NCBI GenBank assembly: GCA_029974855.1
Contig: JARKQO010000005.1
Span: forward strand, 1 to 14,536
Direction of reading: 5' to 3'
Source of the DNA: Eubacteriales bacterium
GTDB lineage: Bacteria; Bacillota_A; Clostridia; Christensenellales; Aristaeellaceae
DNA length: 14,536 bases
Positions within the stretch are counted from its first letter, which is position 1, and the number at the start of each line of letters is the position of its first letter. Below are positions 1 through 6,411 of the stretch, piece after piece. The notes beneath the pieces are model-generated. The model saw nothing but the letters and a program-made list of their open reading frames with translations, was not told the origin of the DNA and did no database searches. A program made the translations under genes and the position numbers.

Positions 1-31
1 CAAGCAACTGGTCAAGCAGGCCCGGCATATA

Positions 32-54
32 CTCCCTTAGGACGATAAGGGAGG
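32..54 (+). promoter_or_regulatory. Hairpin occluding the Shine-Dalgarno of the DUF3298 gene
   Basis: CTCCCTTA (32-39) and TAAGGGAG (46-53) form a perfect 8-bp inverted repeat with a 6-nt loop. The right arm contains almost all of the ribosome binding site GGGAGG (49-54) of the gene starting at 62. There is no T-run after the stem, so it is not an ordinary terminator. Frame 2 from the left edge, which has GC-rich third positions like the other genes here, ends in TAG at 38-40; frame 1 ends in TAA at 46-48. A ribosome finishing an upstream gene in either frame would run into the left arm and could free the site. That coupling role is inference. Confidence 0.6.
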
Positions 55-61
55 TTTGCCT

Positions 62-739
62 ATGGCCGGGGAAATCTACGCGGTCAGCCATTCCATCACC
101 GGGGAAAAGCTCTTTGCGGGACAGACCATGCTGACCTATGAAATTGAATACCCTCAGTTTGTGACCTTTTCCTCCATCGCGCCCCTGCGGAGGATCAACA
201 TGGAGTACAAGGAGCGGGCCGCCATGCTGGCCCAGTACGCCCAGGTGTCCTTGTATGCCCAGGCGGTGGCGGATTTTCAAAGCAGGCAGCAGGAGGGCTT
301 TCCCTTCTTTCCCTACGAGCTGGTACGGCCCTTTACCGTGACCTACGGGCAGGACTGCATCATCAGCCTGTACCTGGATGAGTACACCTTCACCGGCGGG
401 GCCCACGGCACCACCCTCCGCACCGGGGAAACCTGGGAGGCCCGCACCGCCACCAGGCTGCCCCTGTGCTGCCTGTTCCCCCCCGGGGCGGACTATCAGG
501 AGCGGATTTTGGGCGTGATCATCCCGGAGGCCCTGCGCAGGGCCCAGGAGGACCCGGGGTTGTTTTTGGGGGACCCGGCGGAGCTGGTGACCCAGAACTT
601 TGACCCGGCCAACTTCTACCTGACCCCCGGGGGCATCGTGATCTTCTACCAGCAATACGATCTGGGGCCCTATGCGGCGGGAATCCAGACCTATTTGGTG
701 CCCTACGGCGCGGTGGGGGCCAAGGTGCCGGGCTGCTGA
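62..739 (+). CDS. DUF4163/DUF3298 (RsiV/PdaC C-terminal-like) domain protein
   Basis: A 225-residue protein that I assign to the DUF4163 plus DUF3298 architecture seen in the extracytoplasmic part of RsiV and PdaC-like proteins. The N-terminal half (about 15-110) carries the pattern of alternating strands of DUF4163. GGAHGTT (112-118) is the family's hallmark turn, and the C-terminal part (about 140-217) has the typical GIVIFYQQYDLGPYAAG (191-207) followed by a strand ending in VPY. I chose ATG 62 because GGGAGG stands 7 bases upstream; a TTG at 56 lies in the same frame but has no such spacing. Unlike RsiV or PdaC, there is no signal peptide or membrane anchor, so it is probably cytosolic and its function is unknown. 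No partner sigma factor lies in the window. The stop codon sits inside the first copy of a 21-bp direct repeat. The domain assignment is from recalled family patterns, not a search. Confidence 0.85.
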   Translation: MAGEIYAVSHSITGEKLFAGQTMLTYEIEYPQFVTFSSIAPLRRINMEYKERAAMLAQYAQVSLYAQAVADFQSRQQEGFPFFPYELVRPFTVTYGQDCIISLYLDEYTFTGGAHGTTLRTGETWEARTATRLPLCCLFPPGADYQERILGVIIPEALRRAQEDPGLFLGDPAELVTQNFDPANFYLTPGGIVIFYQQYDLGPYAAGIQTYLVPYGAVGAKVPGC

Positions 740-954
740 GAAGCGGCCCTCAGCGTGCCAAAGAAGGCGCGTCAAGGGCGAAAGCCCTTGTCAGGTTTCC
801 AAAGGGTGAAACCCTGCTGGGTTTGGGCAAAGCCCAAGGCCATATGCCACAACGCTTTCCGAAAGCGAGCGAACCGCCCGCAGGGCGATGAGGCGAGCGA
901 AGTTCGGGCATTGCAATGATTTTTGGCAGCCTGCGGGCTGCTGAGAAGCGGCCC
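729..954. repeat. Hairpin-array block bracketed by 21-bp direct repeats
   Basis: This stretch after the DUF3298 gene has no plausible gene. It holds an exact 21-bp direct repeat at 729-749 and 934-954 (core GCTGCTGAGAAGCGG), 205 bp apart. Between and overlapping the copies are six small hairpins with 3-4 nt loops: 773-790 (7-bp stem, GAAA loop), 803-815 (5 bp), 823-837 (6 bp), 853-867 (6 bp), 875-887 (5 bp) and 926-941 (6 bp). GCGAGCGAA also occurs twice (865-873 and 893-901). None has a T-run, so they are not classical terminators. The layout resembles a REP/MITE-like non-coding repeat. The hairpin sequence GGGCGAA(A)GCCCTTG recurs at 10762-10775, which supports a dispersed family. Confidence 0.6.
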
Positions 955-1009
955 CCGGAAGGCTCACAGAAAAAAGAAAAAATATTTGGTACATTTTTTT
1001 CGCAGGGTA
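955..1009. other. AT-rich non-coding stretch upstream of the GH172 promoter
   Basis: After the GC-rich hairpin block the composition changes abruptly to A-tracts and T-tracts (about 970-1000). I see no gene or RNA here. The A/T-rich run upstream of the -35 could serve as an UP-like element, but that is only suggested by composition. Confidence 0.35.
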
Positions 1010-1038
1010 TTGTATTTTTTGCCTGGATGTTTTATAAT
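1010..1038 (+). promoter_or_regulatory. Promoter of the GH172-lacI unit
   Basis: A consensus -10 box TATAAT (1033-1038) lies 17 bp downstream of TTGTAT (1010-1015), which keeps the TTG of the -35 consensus. Transcription would start near 1045, inside the LacI-type operator at 1043-1060, an arrangement suited to repression by blocking initiation. Confidence 0.75.
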
Positions 1039-1042
1039 AGTA

Positions 1043-1060
1043 ACTGCAATCGATTGCAGT
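1043..1060. promoter_or_regulatory. LacI-family operator O1, 18-bp perfect palindrome
   Basis: ACTGCAATCGATTGCAGT is its own reverse complement and has the central CG typical of LacI-family operators. It overlaps the predicted transcription start of the GH172 gene and ends one base before its GGAGG ribosome binding site (1062-1066). The 14-bp core TGCAATCGATTGCA recurs exactly at 3217-3230, before the solute-binding protein gene. The LacI-family regulator encoded between the two sites is the obvious candidate to bind both. Confidence 0.88.
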
Positions 1061-1073
1061 TGGAGGACGAAAC

Positions 1074-2168
1074 GTGAAAAGCATCAGCAAAATGAGAAAT
1101 GGCCTGCGCAGCCGCGTTTCCAGCTATGACCGCTCCGGGGGCAACAAGGATTATTTCACCTTGGAGCCCCGGGAGAAGCGGGACATCGCGGTGCTGGAGG
1201 GGGCGGGGTACATCACCCATATATGGGTCACCATGGCCGTTGGGGACGGCTGTGCGGAAGAGCCCTTTTTGCCCCGGAAGGTGGCCCTGCGCATGTTCTG
1301 GAACGGGGAGGCCCAGCCCAGCGTGGAGGCCCCCATCGGCGATTTCTTTGGCATGGGCCACGGGCTCACCAAGAATTTCAGCTCCGCCTGTTTGATGATG
1401 AGCCCCCAGGACGGCAAGGCCTTCAACTGCTTCTTCCCCATGCCCTTTGCGGACGGGGCCCGCATCCAGGTGGAGAACGAGGCCGCCGTGGCCCTGAAGT
1501 TCTACTTCTACATCGATTACGAGCGGCATCAGGCCCTGCCGGAGGACGAGCTGTTCTTCCACGCCGCCTGGCGGCGGGAATGCCCCACGGACGGGGTATC
1601 CGGCGAAGGAATGACCAACGAGGAGTTTGAGTTCGGTGGCAAAAACACCACCGGGGACGGCAACTACCTGATTTTGGAAACCGCCGGCCGGGGCCATTAC
1701 GTGGGCTGCAACCTGAACATCCACAACCTGCGCCATACCCCGGAGTGGAACTGGTACGGCGAGGGGGACGACATGATCTTCATCGACGGGGAGGCCTGGC
1801 CCCCCCGGCTCCACGGCACCGGCACCGAGGACTACTTCGACACCGCCTGGTGCCCCCAGCAGGAGTTCGCGGCCCCCTACCACGGCATCCTTCTGGGAGG
1901 CGGGCCCAACTGGAGCGGCAAGATCACCTTATACCGCTATCATATCATGGACCCCATCATGTTTGACAGGCACATCCGGGTCACCATCGAGCACGGCCAC
2001 AACAACCACCGCAGCGACGACGTTTCCTCCACCGCCTACTGGTACCAACAGGGCGTGAACCCCCACTACAGGCCCATGCCCAAGGTGGGGGAGCGGCTGC
2101 CGCTGCCCGACATCCGGCCCCAGGAGCCCGAGGTGATGAAGCGGCTGTTCGGCCATTCAAACCCATGA
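1074..2168 (+). CDS. GH172 (DUF2961) family glycoside hydrolase
   Basis: A 364-residue protein of the DUF2961 family, now glycoside hydrolase family 172, whose characterised members include alpha-D-fructofuranosidase/difructose dianhydride I hydrolase and exo-D-arabinofuranosidases. Recognisable elements are WNWYGEGDDMIFIDGE (225-240) and HGTGTEDYFDTAW (247-259). E230 and E252 lie in the two motifs that carry the catalytic glutamates of characterised members, and SSTAYWYQ (318-325) is the usual C-terminal strand. Length matches the minimal jelly-roll enzyme. There is no signal peptide, so it acts in the cytosol on imported substrate, consistent with the transporter genes downstream. The GTG start at 1074 is set by GGAGG at 1062-1066. 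It ends in an ATGA overlap with the LacI gene and is very likely repressed through the operator at 1043-1060. Exact substrate is unknown; a fructofuranoside or arabinofuranoside is the best inference. Confidence 0.92.
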   Translation: MKSISKMRNGLRSRVSSYDRSGGNKDYFTLEPREKRDIAVLEGAGYITHIWVTMAVGDGCAEEPFLPRKVALRMFWNGEAQPSVEAPIGDFFGMGHGLTKNFSSACLMMSPQDGKAFNCFFPMPFADGARIQVENEAAVALKFYFYIDYERHQALPEDELFFHAAWRRECPTDGVSGEGMTNEEFEFGGKNTTGDGNYLILETAGRGHYVGCNLNIHNLRHTPEWNWYGEGDDMIFIDGEAWPPRLHGTGTEDYFDTAWCPQQEFAAPYHGILLGGGPNWSGKITLYRYHIMDPIMFDRHIRVTIEHGHNNHRSDDVSSTAYWYQQGVNPHYRPMPKVGERLPLPDIRPQEPEVMKRLFGHSNP

Positions 2169-3172
2169 GTACCATCTACGACATCGCGGAGGAGGCGGGA
2201 GTCTCGCCCTCCACGGTTTCCCGGGTGCTGGCGGGCCAGGGCTCCAAGAAGAACCGGGAGCTGGTGCTGCGGGTGGCCAAGGCCAAGAACTTCGCCATCA
2301 ACGATTCCGCCAAAATCCTCAAGACCAAAAAGACCAACCGGGTGATGCTGGCTGTGCCGGACATCTGCAACCCCTTCTATTTCAAGATGATCGAGGGCGC
2401 CAACAGCGTGTTCGAGCAGAGCGGATACCTGTTCATGCTGTACTACACCAAGCACAGCCTGGCGGAGGAGCTGAAGGCCATCCAGCTTCTGAACCAGAAG
2501 GTGGTGGACGGGATGATCATGGTCTCCTTCCACTTCTCCCCGGAGAACATCGAGGCCATCAACCAGGCGGGCTGCCCGGTGGTGCTCACCAACCGGTACG
2601 ACTCCCCCCAGGGGGAGGACCGCTTTGACTACGTGTATGTGGATACCTATTTGGGCATCAAGCTGTCCACCCGGCACCTGATTGCCCAGGGCCACCGGGA
2701 GATCGCCTACTTCGGCGGCAGCACTCGGGAGCAGACGGGCCTGGAGCGCTACCAGGGCTACCGGGACGCTTTGGAGGAGGCGGGCCTTCCCCTGCGGGCC
2801 CCCTACACCTACGAGGCCAACTATTCCGAAGCGGCGGGCTATGGCTGCATGAAGGCCCTGCTGAGGGACCATCCCGGGGTCACGGGGGTGGTGACCTCCA
2901 ACGATTTGATCGCTTTGGGGGCCATGACGGCCTGCGCCGAGGAGAACGTGGTTTTGCCCGGGGACATCGCCATCACCGGCATGGACAACACCGAGCTGGC
3001 CAGCCGGGTGACCCCGGGGCTCACCACCGTGACCATGCAGGAGGATCAGATCGGCCGCATTGCCGCCACGCTGCTGATGGAGCGCATTGGGGAGCCGGAG
3101 GTTCCCCGCAGGCAAATCCGGCTGGAGCCGGAGCTGATCGTTCGGGCGTCCACGGGGCCCTGCCGGCGGTAA
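2165..3172 (+). CDS. LacI-family transcriptional repressor of the sugar locus
   Basis: A 335-residue LacI/GalR-family regulator. Residues 4-23 form the helix-turn-helix (IYDIAEEAGVSPSTVSRVLA), about 46-56 the hinge helix, and 59-335 the periplasmic-binding-protein-like effector domain with typical DICNPFYFKMIEGA (66-79), GYRDALEEAGL and ITGMDNTELASRVTPGLTTV. The ATG at 2165 overlaps the GH172 stop codon (ATGA), and I see no clear Shine-Dalgarno at proper distance, so translation is probably coupled to the hydrolase. It should bind the palindrome TGCAATCGATTGCA at 1043-1060 and 3217-3230, giving autorepression plus repression of hydrolase and transporter, relieved by a sugar ligand. The inducer is not known. 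Family assignment is secure; the target assignment is inference from position and site duplication. Confidence 0.95.
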   Translation: MSTIYDIAEEAGVSPSTVSRVLAGQGSKKNRELVLRVAKAKNFAINDSAKILKTKKTNRVMLAVPDICNPFYFKMIEGANSVFEQSGYLFMLYYTKHSLAEELKAIQLLNQKVVDGMIMVSFHFSPENIEAINQAGCPVVLTNRYDSPQGEDRFDYVYVDTYLGIKLSTRHLIAQGHREIAYFGGSTREQTGLERYQGYRDALEEAGLPLRAPYTYEANYSEAAGYGCMKALLRDHPGVTGVVTSNDLIALGAMTACAEENVVLPGDIAITGMDNTELASRVTPGLTTVTMQEDQIGRIAATLLMERIGEPEVPRRQIRLEPELIVRASTGPCRR

Positions 3173-3204
3173 GGCCGCCAGGCCGCCGGAGGGCGCGGGG
3201 AAGC

Positions 3205-3236
3205 TTGCCAGAGAACTGCAATCGATTGCACCTATT
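3205..3236 (+). promoter_or_regulatory. Tentative promoter of the solute-binding protein operon
   Basis: TTGCCA (3205-3210) matches 5 of 6 bases of the -35 consensus. The expected -10 position holds only poor matches (around CCTATT, 3231-3236), so the exact -10 is unsure. The operator palindrome at 3217-3230 would fall in the spacer, a common repression site. No terminator separates lacI from this region, so read-through from the upstream promoter is also possible. Confidence 0.35.
3217..3230. promoter_or_regulatory. LacI-family operator O2, 14-bp perfect palindrome
   Basis: TGCAATCGATTGCA repeats exactly the core of the operator at 1043-1060. The left flank AC is also shared, while the right flank differs (CC instead of GT). 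It lies 71 bp upstream of the solute-binding protein start and 45 bp after the repressor gene. Two identical sites around one regulator gene strongly suggest a local regulon. Confidence 0.85.
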
Positions 3237-3244
3237 GGGTTTTG

Positions 3245-3265
3245 CGGCGCCTGACGTCGGCGCCG
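3245..3265 (+). other. GC-rich hairpin in the 5' leader of the binding-protein mRNA
   Basis: CGGCGCC (3245-3251) and GGCGCCG (3259-3265) form a perfect 7-bp stem with a 7-nt loop, 36 bases before the start codon and upstream of the AGGAGG site (3287-3292). No T-run follows. It may protect the 5' end of the transcript; its role is not shown by sequence. Confidence 0.45.
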
Positions 3266-3300
3266 ACGAAATAAACCATCAATCATAGGAGGTATGGGAA

Positions 3301-4563
3301 ATGAAGAAAACAGTCCGCATCCTGGTCCTGACTTTGGTGTTCTCCATCCTGATGACAGCCGTACCCTTCGCATCCGCTGATACCCCCGTGAAGCTGACCT
3401 TCTGGACGTTCCACTCCAGCGCTGAAAAGGACTTTATGGCCTCGCTGCCCGAGGAGTACATGAAGGAGAATCCCAATGTGGAGATCGAATTCGTGGTGAT
3501 TCCCCAGGACGAGTACATGGGCGCCAAGCTCACCACCGCCTTTGCGGCGGGGGCGGGCCCGGACGTGTTCTTCATGAGCCCGGGAGACTTCCTGAAGTAC
3601 GCCAACAGCGGCCTGGCCCTGGACCTGACCCCCTACTTCACCCCGGAAATCGTGGAGGATTTCCTGCCCAGCTCCTTGGAGGCCGTGACCGTGGACGGCA
3701 AAATCTGCGCCATCCCCTTTGAGGTGGAGCTGCTGGGCCTGTACTACAACCAGGACATGCTGGCCGCCGCCGGCGTGGAGCCCCCCGCCACTTGGGACGA
3801 GCTCATCGCCGCCACCAAGGCCCTCACCAAGGACAAGGTGGCCGGCCTGCTGATTGAGCCCAACAAGGGCTACTACCAGAACTTCACCTGGTATCCCTTC
3901 CTGTGGCAGGGCGGCGGCAACGCCGTGGACATCGCCAACAAGAAGGGCACCTTCAACAGCCAGGCCGCCGTGGACGCGCTGAAGCTGTGGGGCGATCTGA
4001 TCCAGGCGGGAGCCCCCTCCAAGATTTCCATTCCCGGAACCTTTGACATCAGCCTGCTGGGCACCGCCCAGGCCGCCATGCAGGTGAGCGGCACCTGGGC
4101 CATCGCGGACCTGGAGAAGCTGTACGGGGACCAGAACATCGCCGTGGCGCCGCTGCCCATCCCTGCGGGAGGCAAGGCCGCCACCTGCGCCGGAGGCTGG
4201 AAGATGATGGTGAACGCCAACAGCCAGAACCCCGAGGAAGCCGCCAAGTTCGCCATGTGGTGCTTTGCCGGCGGCGTGGAGAAGCCGCTGGAGTGGTGCA
4301 CCGAGGTGAAGTTCGCCTACTCCCCCCGGAAATCCGTGGTGGAAGCCGGCAAGGACATCTACTCCAAGGGCCTGCGCCAGGTGTTCACCGATGAAATCTA
4401 TTCCTCCGCCATCGGAGAGCCCCGCTATCCCGCCGAGGTGGTGGACGCCATTGGCAACGCCCTCCAGAACGTGATGTTCCGGGGCAACGACCCCGTGGCC
4501 GAGGCCGAGGCCGCCAACCAGCTCATCGACCAGTTCCTCCAGAGCTTCCAGGGCTCCATGTAA
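3301..4563 (+). CDS. CUT1-type ABC transporter extracellular solute-binding protein
   Basis: A 420-residue family 1 (MalE/UgpB-like) sugar-binding protein. Residues 1-26 are a signal peptide (KK, then hydrophobic core) ending A-S-A at 24-26. The mature part starts DTPVKLTFWTFHSS and shows the family patterns KLTTAFAAGAGPDVFFM, LYYNQDMLAAAGVEPPATWDEL and GGWKMMVNANSQNPEEAAKF. ATG 3301 has AGGAGG at 3287-3292 with 8-nt spacing. Unusually for a Gram-positive binding protein, no lipobox cysteine is present near the cleavage site, so it would be released or otherwise retained rather than lipid-anchored. It is followed by a strong intercistronic hairpin and the two permease genes. It probably captures an oligosaccharide that GH172 later cleaves. 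Regulation is probably by the LacI protein through the site at 3217-3230. Substrate unknown. Confidence 0.94.
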   Translation: MKKTVRILVLTLVFSILMTAVPFASADTPVKLTFWTFHSSAEKDFMASLPEEYMKENPNVEIEFVVIPQDEYMGAKLTTAFAAGAGPDVFFMSPGDFLKYANSGLALDLTPYFTPEIVEDFLPSSLEAVTVDGKICAIPFEVELLGLYYNQDMLAAAGVEPPATWDELIAATKALTKDKVAGLLIEPNKGYYQNFTWYPFLWQGGGNAVDIANKKGTFNSQAAVDALKLWGDLIQAGAPSKISIPGTFDISLLGTAQAAMQVSGTWAIADLEKLYGDQNIAVAPLPIPAGGKAATCAGGWKMMVNANSQNPEEAAKFAMWCFAGGVEKPLEWCTEVKFAYSPRKSVVEAGKDIYSKGLRQVFTDEIYSSAIGEPRYPAEVVDAIGNALQNVMFRGNDPVAEAEAANQLIDQFLQSFQGSM

Positions 4564-4573
4564 CGAACCCGTG

Positions 4574-4604
4574 CGGGGAGGGGGGCGGGAAACCCTCCTC
4601 CCCG
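4574..4604 (+). other. Intercistronic hairpin between binding protein and permease genes
   Basis: A 12-bp stem (4574-4585 with 4593-4604, one G-U pair) and 7-nt loop lie 11 bases after the binding-protein stop. No T-run follows, and the permease ribosome binding site GGGGAGG (4621-4627) comes next. This resembles the malE-malF type arrangement in which a hairpin stabilises the upstream message or trims read-through, giving more binding protein than permease. The structure is seen; its effect is inferred. Confidence 0.65.
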
Positions 4605-4637
4605 TCATCATACCCTTTCAGGGGAGGTTGACGGGCT

Positions 4638-5558
4638 GTGAACACACCGGTGGTAGCCCCCAAGCGGCGCGGCTTCAAAAGCCATAAGGCCCAGCGCGCC
4701 CTGTTCGCGTACCTGATGCTGGCGCCGGATTTGATCGGCCTGGCGGTGTTCCTGTTTCTGCCGATTCTGCTGTCCATCTACACCAGCTTCCACAGCTGGA
4801 ACGCCCTGAACCCCAAGATGACCTTCCTGGCTTTGGGGAATTATGCCAACCTCCTGCGGGACCGGGTCTTTTGGGACTCCATGCTGAAAACCCTCCACTA
4901 CACGCTGATGTTCGTGCCCATGATCTTCTGTTTGTCCTTGCTGCTGGCGCTGTTCGTCCATTCCCTCACCAAGCGGGTCCAGGAGTTCTTCCGGACGGTG
5001 TACTTCGTGCCCTTTGCCATCTCCACGGTGGTGGCTTCGCTGATGTGGCTGTTTCTGATGGACCCCCAGCGGGGCGTCATCAACGACGTGCTGAAGCTGC
5101 TGGGCATTCCCCCCCAGAGCTTTTTGGGAGACCCGGACCAGGCGTTGTTTTGCATCGCGCTGATCTCCGTATGGAACCTGGTGGGGTACTACTGCATCAT
5201 CTTTCTGGCGGCCTTAAAGGACGTGCCCCAGAGCTACTACGAATCCGCCAAGCTGGACGGGGCCAACGGCTTTGTGATCTTCTGGCGGATCACCTTCCCG
5301 CTTCTCAGAGAGGTGAATACCTTCGTGCTGCTGGTGACCACCATCGCGTCCTTCCAGGCCTTTGACCTGATCAAGATCATGACCAACGGAGGCCCGGCCA
5401 ACGCCACCAACGTGACGGTGTTCAACATCTATACCAATGCCTTCCAGTATTCCCAGCTGGGCTATTCCGCGGCCATGGCGGTGGTGCTGTTCCTGTGCAT
5501 CTTCACGGTGAGCGCCATCCAGCTGAAATTTATGCAGAAAGGCGAGGGGGAGCAATGA
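4638..5558 (+). CDS. CUT1 sugar ABC transporter permease, MalF/UgpA type
   Basis: A 306-residue polytopic inner-membrane subunit of a carbohydrate ABC importer. After a basic N-terminus (PKRRGFKSHKAQR, 8-20) the first membrane segment spans about 24-50. There are about six segments in all. The EAA loop that docks to the ATPase is YYESAKLDGANGFVIFWRIT (200-219), with the conserved alanine and glycine of the family. MTNGGPANATNVTVFNIY is also typical of MalF-like permeases. The GTG start at 4638 is preceded by GGGGAGG (4621-4627). The gene overlaps the next permease by ATGA, so the two are translationally coupled and should form a heterodimer. No ATPase gene is in the locus; CUT1 systems often share an MsmK/UgpC-type ATPase encoded elsewhere. 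Confidence 0.95.
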   Translation: MNTPVVAPKRRGFKSHKAQRALFAYLMLAPDLIGLAVFLFLPILLSIYTSFHSWNALNPKMTFLALGNYANLLRDRVFWDSMLKTLHYTLMFVPMIFCLSLLLALFVHSLTKRVQEFFRTVYFVPFAISTVVASLMWLFLMDPQRGVINDVLKLLGIPPQSFLGDPDQALFCIALISVWNLVGYYCIIFLAALKDVPQSYYESAKLDGANGFVIFWRITFPLLREVNTFVLLVTTIASFQAFDLIKIMTNGGPANATNVTVFNIYTNAFQYSQLGYSAAMAVVLFLCIFTVSAIQLKFMQKGEGEQ

Positions 5559-6370
5559 AAACCAACAAAACCCTGTGGATGGTGAAGCTTGCCTTTGCCG
5601 CGTTGCTGGCCGTTTGCCTGCTGGTGCCGGTGTATTTGATGGTGGTCAACTCCTTCAAGCCCCTGGCCGACGTGTTTGACGGGCGGCTGATTCCCCAGCG
5701 GACCTCCATGGACGGGTACGAGCTGGTGGCGGAGCACAAGTTTCACATCTACTTTTTGAACTCGCTGCTGGTGTCCACCACGGTGACGGTGGTGGCCTTG
5801 CTGTTTCACTCCATGGCCGGGTACGGGCTGGCCCGGCTGGAGTTCCCGGGCAGGCGCGCGGTGTTCTTGTGGATTCTCTCCACGCTGATGATCCCCTTCT
5901 CGGTGATCATGATCCCTCTGTTCATTCTGGTAAAGCAGATGGGGATGCTGAATTCCTACGCGGGCATGATCATCCCCGCCATCCCCCACGCGTACGGCAT
6001 CTTTCTGTTTCGGCAGTTCTTCCTGACCATTCCCAAGGAGCTGGAGGAGGCGGCGGAGATGGACGGCTGCACCCCCTTTGGCACCTATCTGCGAATCTTT
6101 TTGCCCCTGTCCAAGTCCATCTCCATCACGCTGGCGGTGGCGTTTTTCATCGCCAACTGGAACAGCTATATCTGGCCCTTGGTGGTGAACCAGCACCAGA
6201 GCAAATGGGTGCTCCAGGTGGCCATCGCGGATTTCATCGGCCGGAACGATTCCCCCTGGAACGCCATCATGGCGGCGGGGGTCATCGCGGTGCTGCCCAC
6301 CATTGTGCTGTTCTTCGTGCTGCAAAAGTATTTGGTGGAGGGCGTGAAGATGAGCGGGCTGAAGTCCTAG
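5555..6370 (+). CDS. CUT1 sugar ABC transporter permease, MalG/UgpE type
   Basis: A 271-residue partner permease. ATG 5555 overlaps the TGA of the preceding permease, and GGCGAGGGGG (5541-5550) stands just upstream. An in-frame start at 5495 would lie deep inside the preceding gene, so I reject it. About six membrane segments are visible (about 11-33, 70-92, 103-127, 135-154, 186-206 and the C-terminal 231-257). The EAA loop is ELEEAAEMDGCTPFGTYLRI (162-181). The C-terminus YLVEGVKMSGLKS is characteristic of MalG-like subunits (ending with GxxxGxxK). It closes the transporter operon and is followed by a rho-independent terminator at 6437-6471. Substrate is expected to be the ligand of the binding protein. 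Confidence 0.95.
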   Translation: MKTNKTLWMVKLAFAALLAVCLLVPVYLMVVNSFKPLADVFDGRLIPQRTSMDGYELVAEHKFHIYFLNSLLVSTTVTVVALLFHSMAGYGLARLEFPGRRAVFLWILSTLMIPFSVIMIPLFILVKQMGMLNSYAGMIIPAIPHAYGIFLFRQFFLTIPKELEEAAEMDGCTPFGTYLRIFLPLSKSISITLAVAFFIANWNSYIWPLVVNQHQSKWVLQVAIADFIGRNDSPWNAIMAAGVIAVLPTIVLFFVLQKYLVEGVKMSGLKS

Positions 6371-6411
6371 GGGCGGTGGCGCGGAATTTCCCGGCAGGCA
6401 GCCATTCCCCC

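Noticed and set aside
773..790. Terminator of the DUF3298 gene
   Set aside because: The stem is good but no T-run follows on either strand, and the same hairpin recurs elsewhere as part of a repeat family.
773..941. CRISPR array
   Set aside because: The hairpins differ in sequence and spacing, and there are no regular repeat-spacer units or cas genes.
3283..4611. Long minus-strand frame opposite the binding protein
   Set aside because: Composition typical of an antisense shadow; the + strand gene has signal peptide, ribosome binding site and family motifs.
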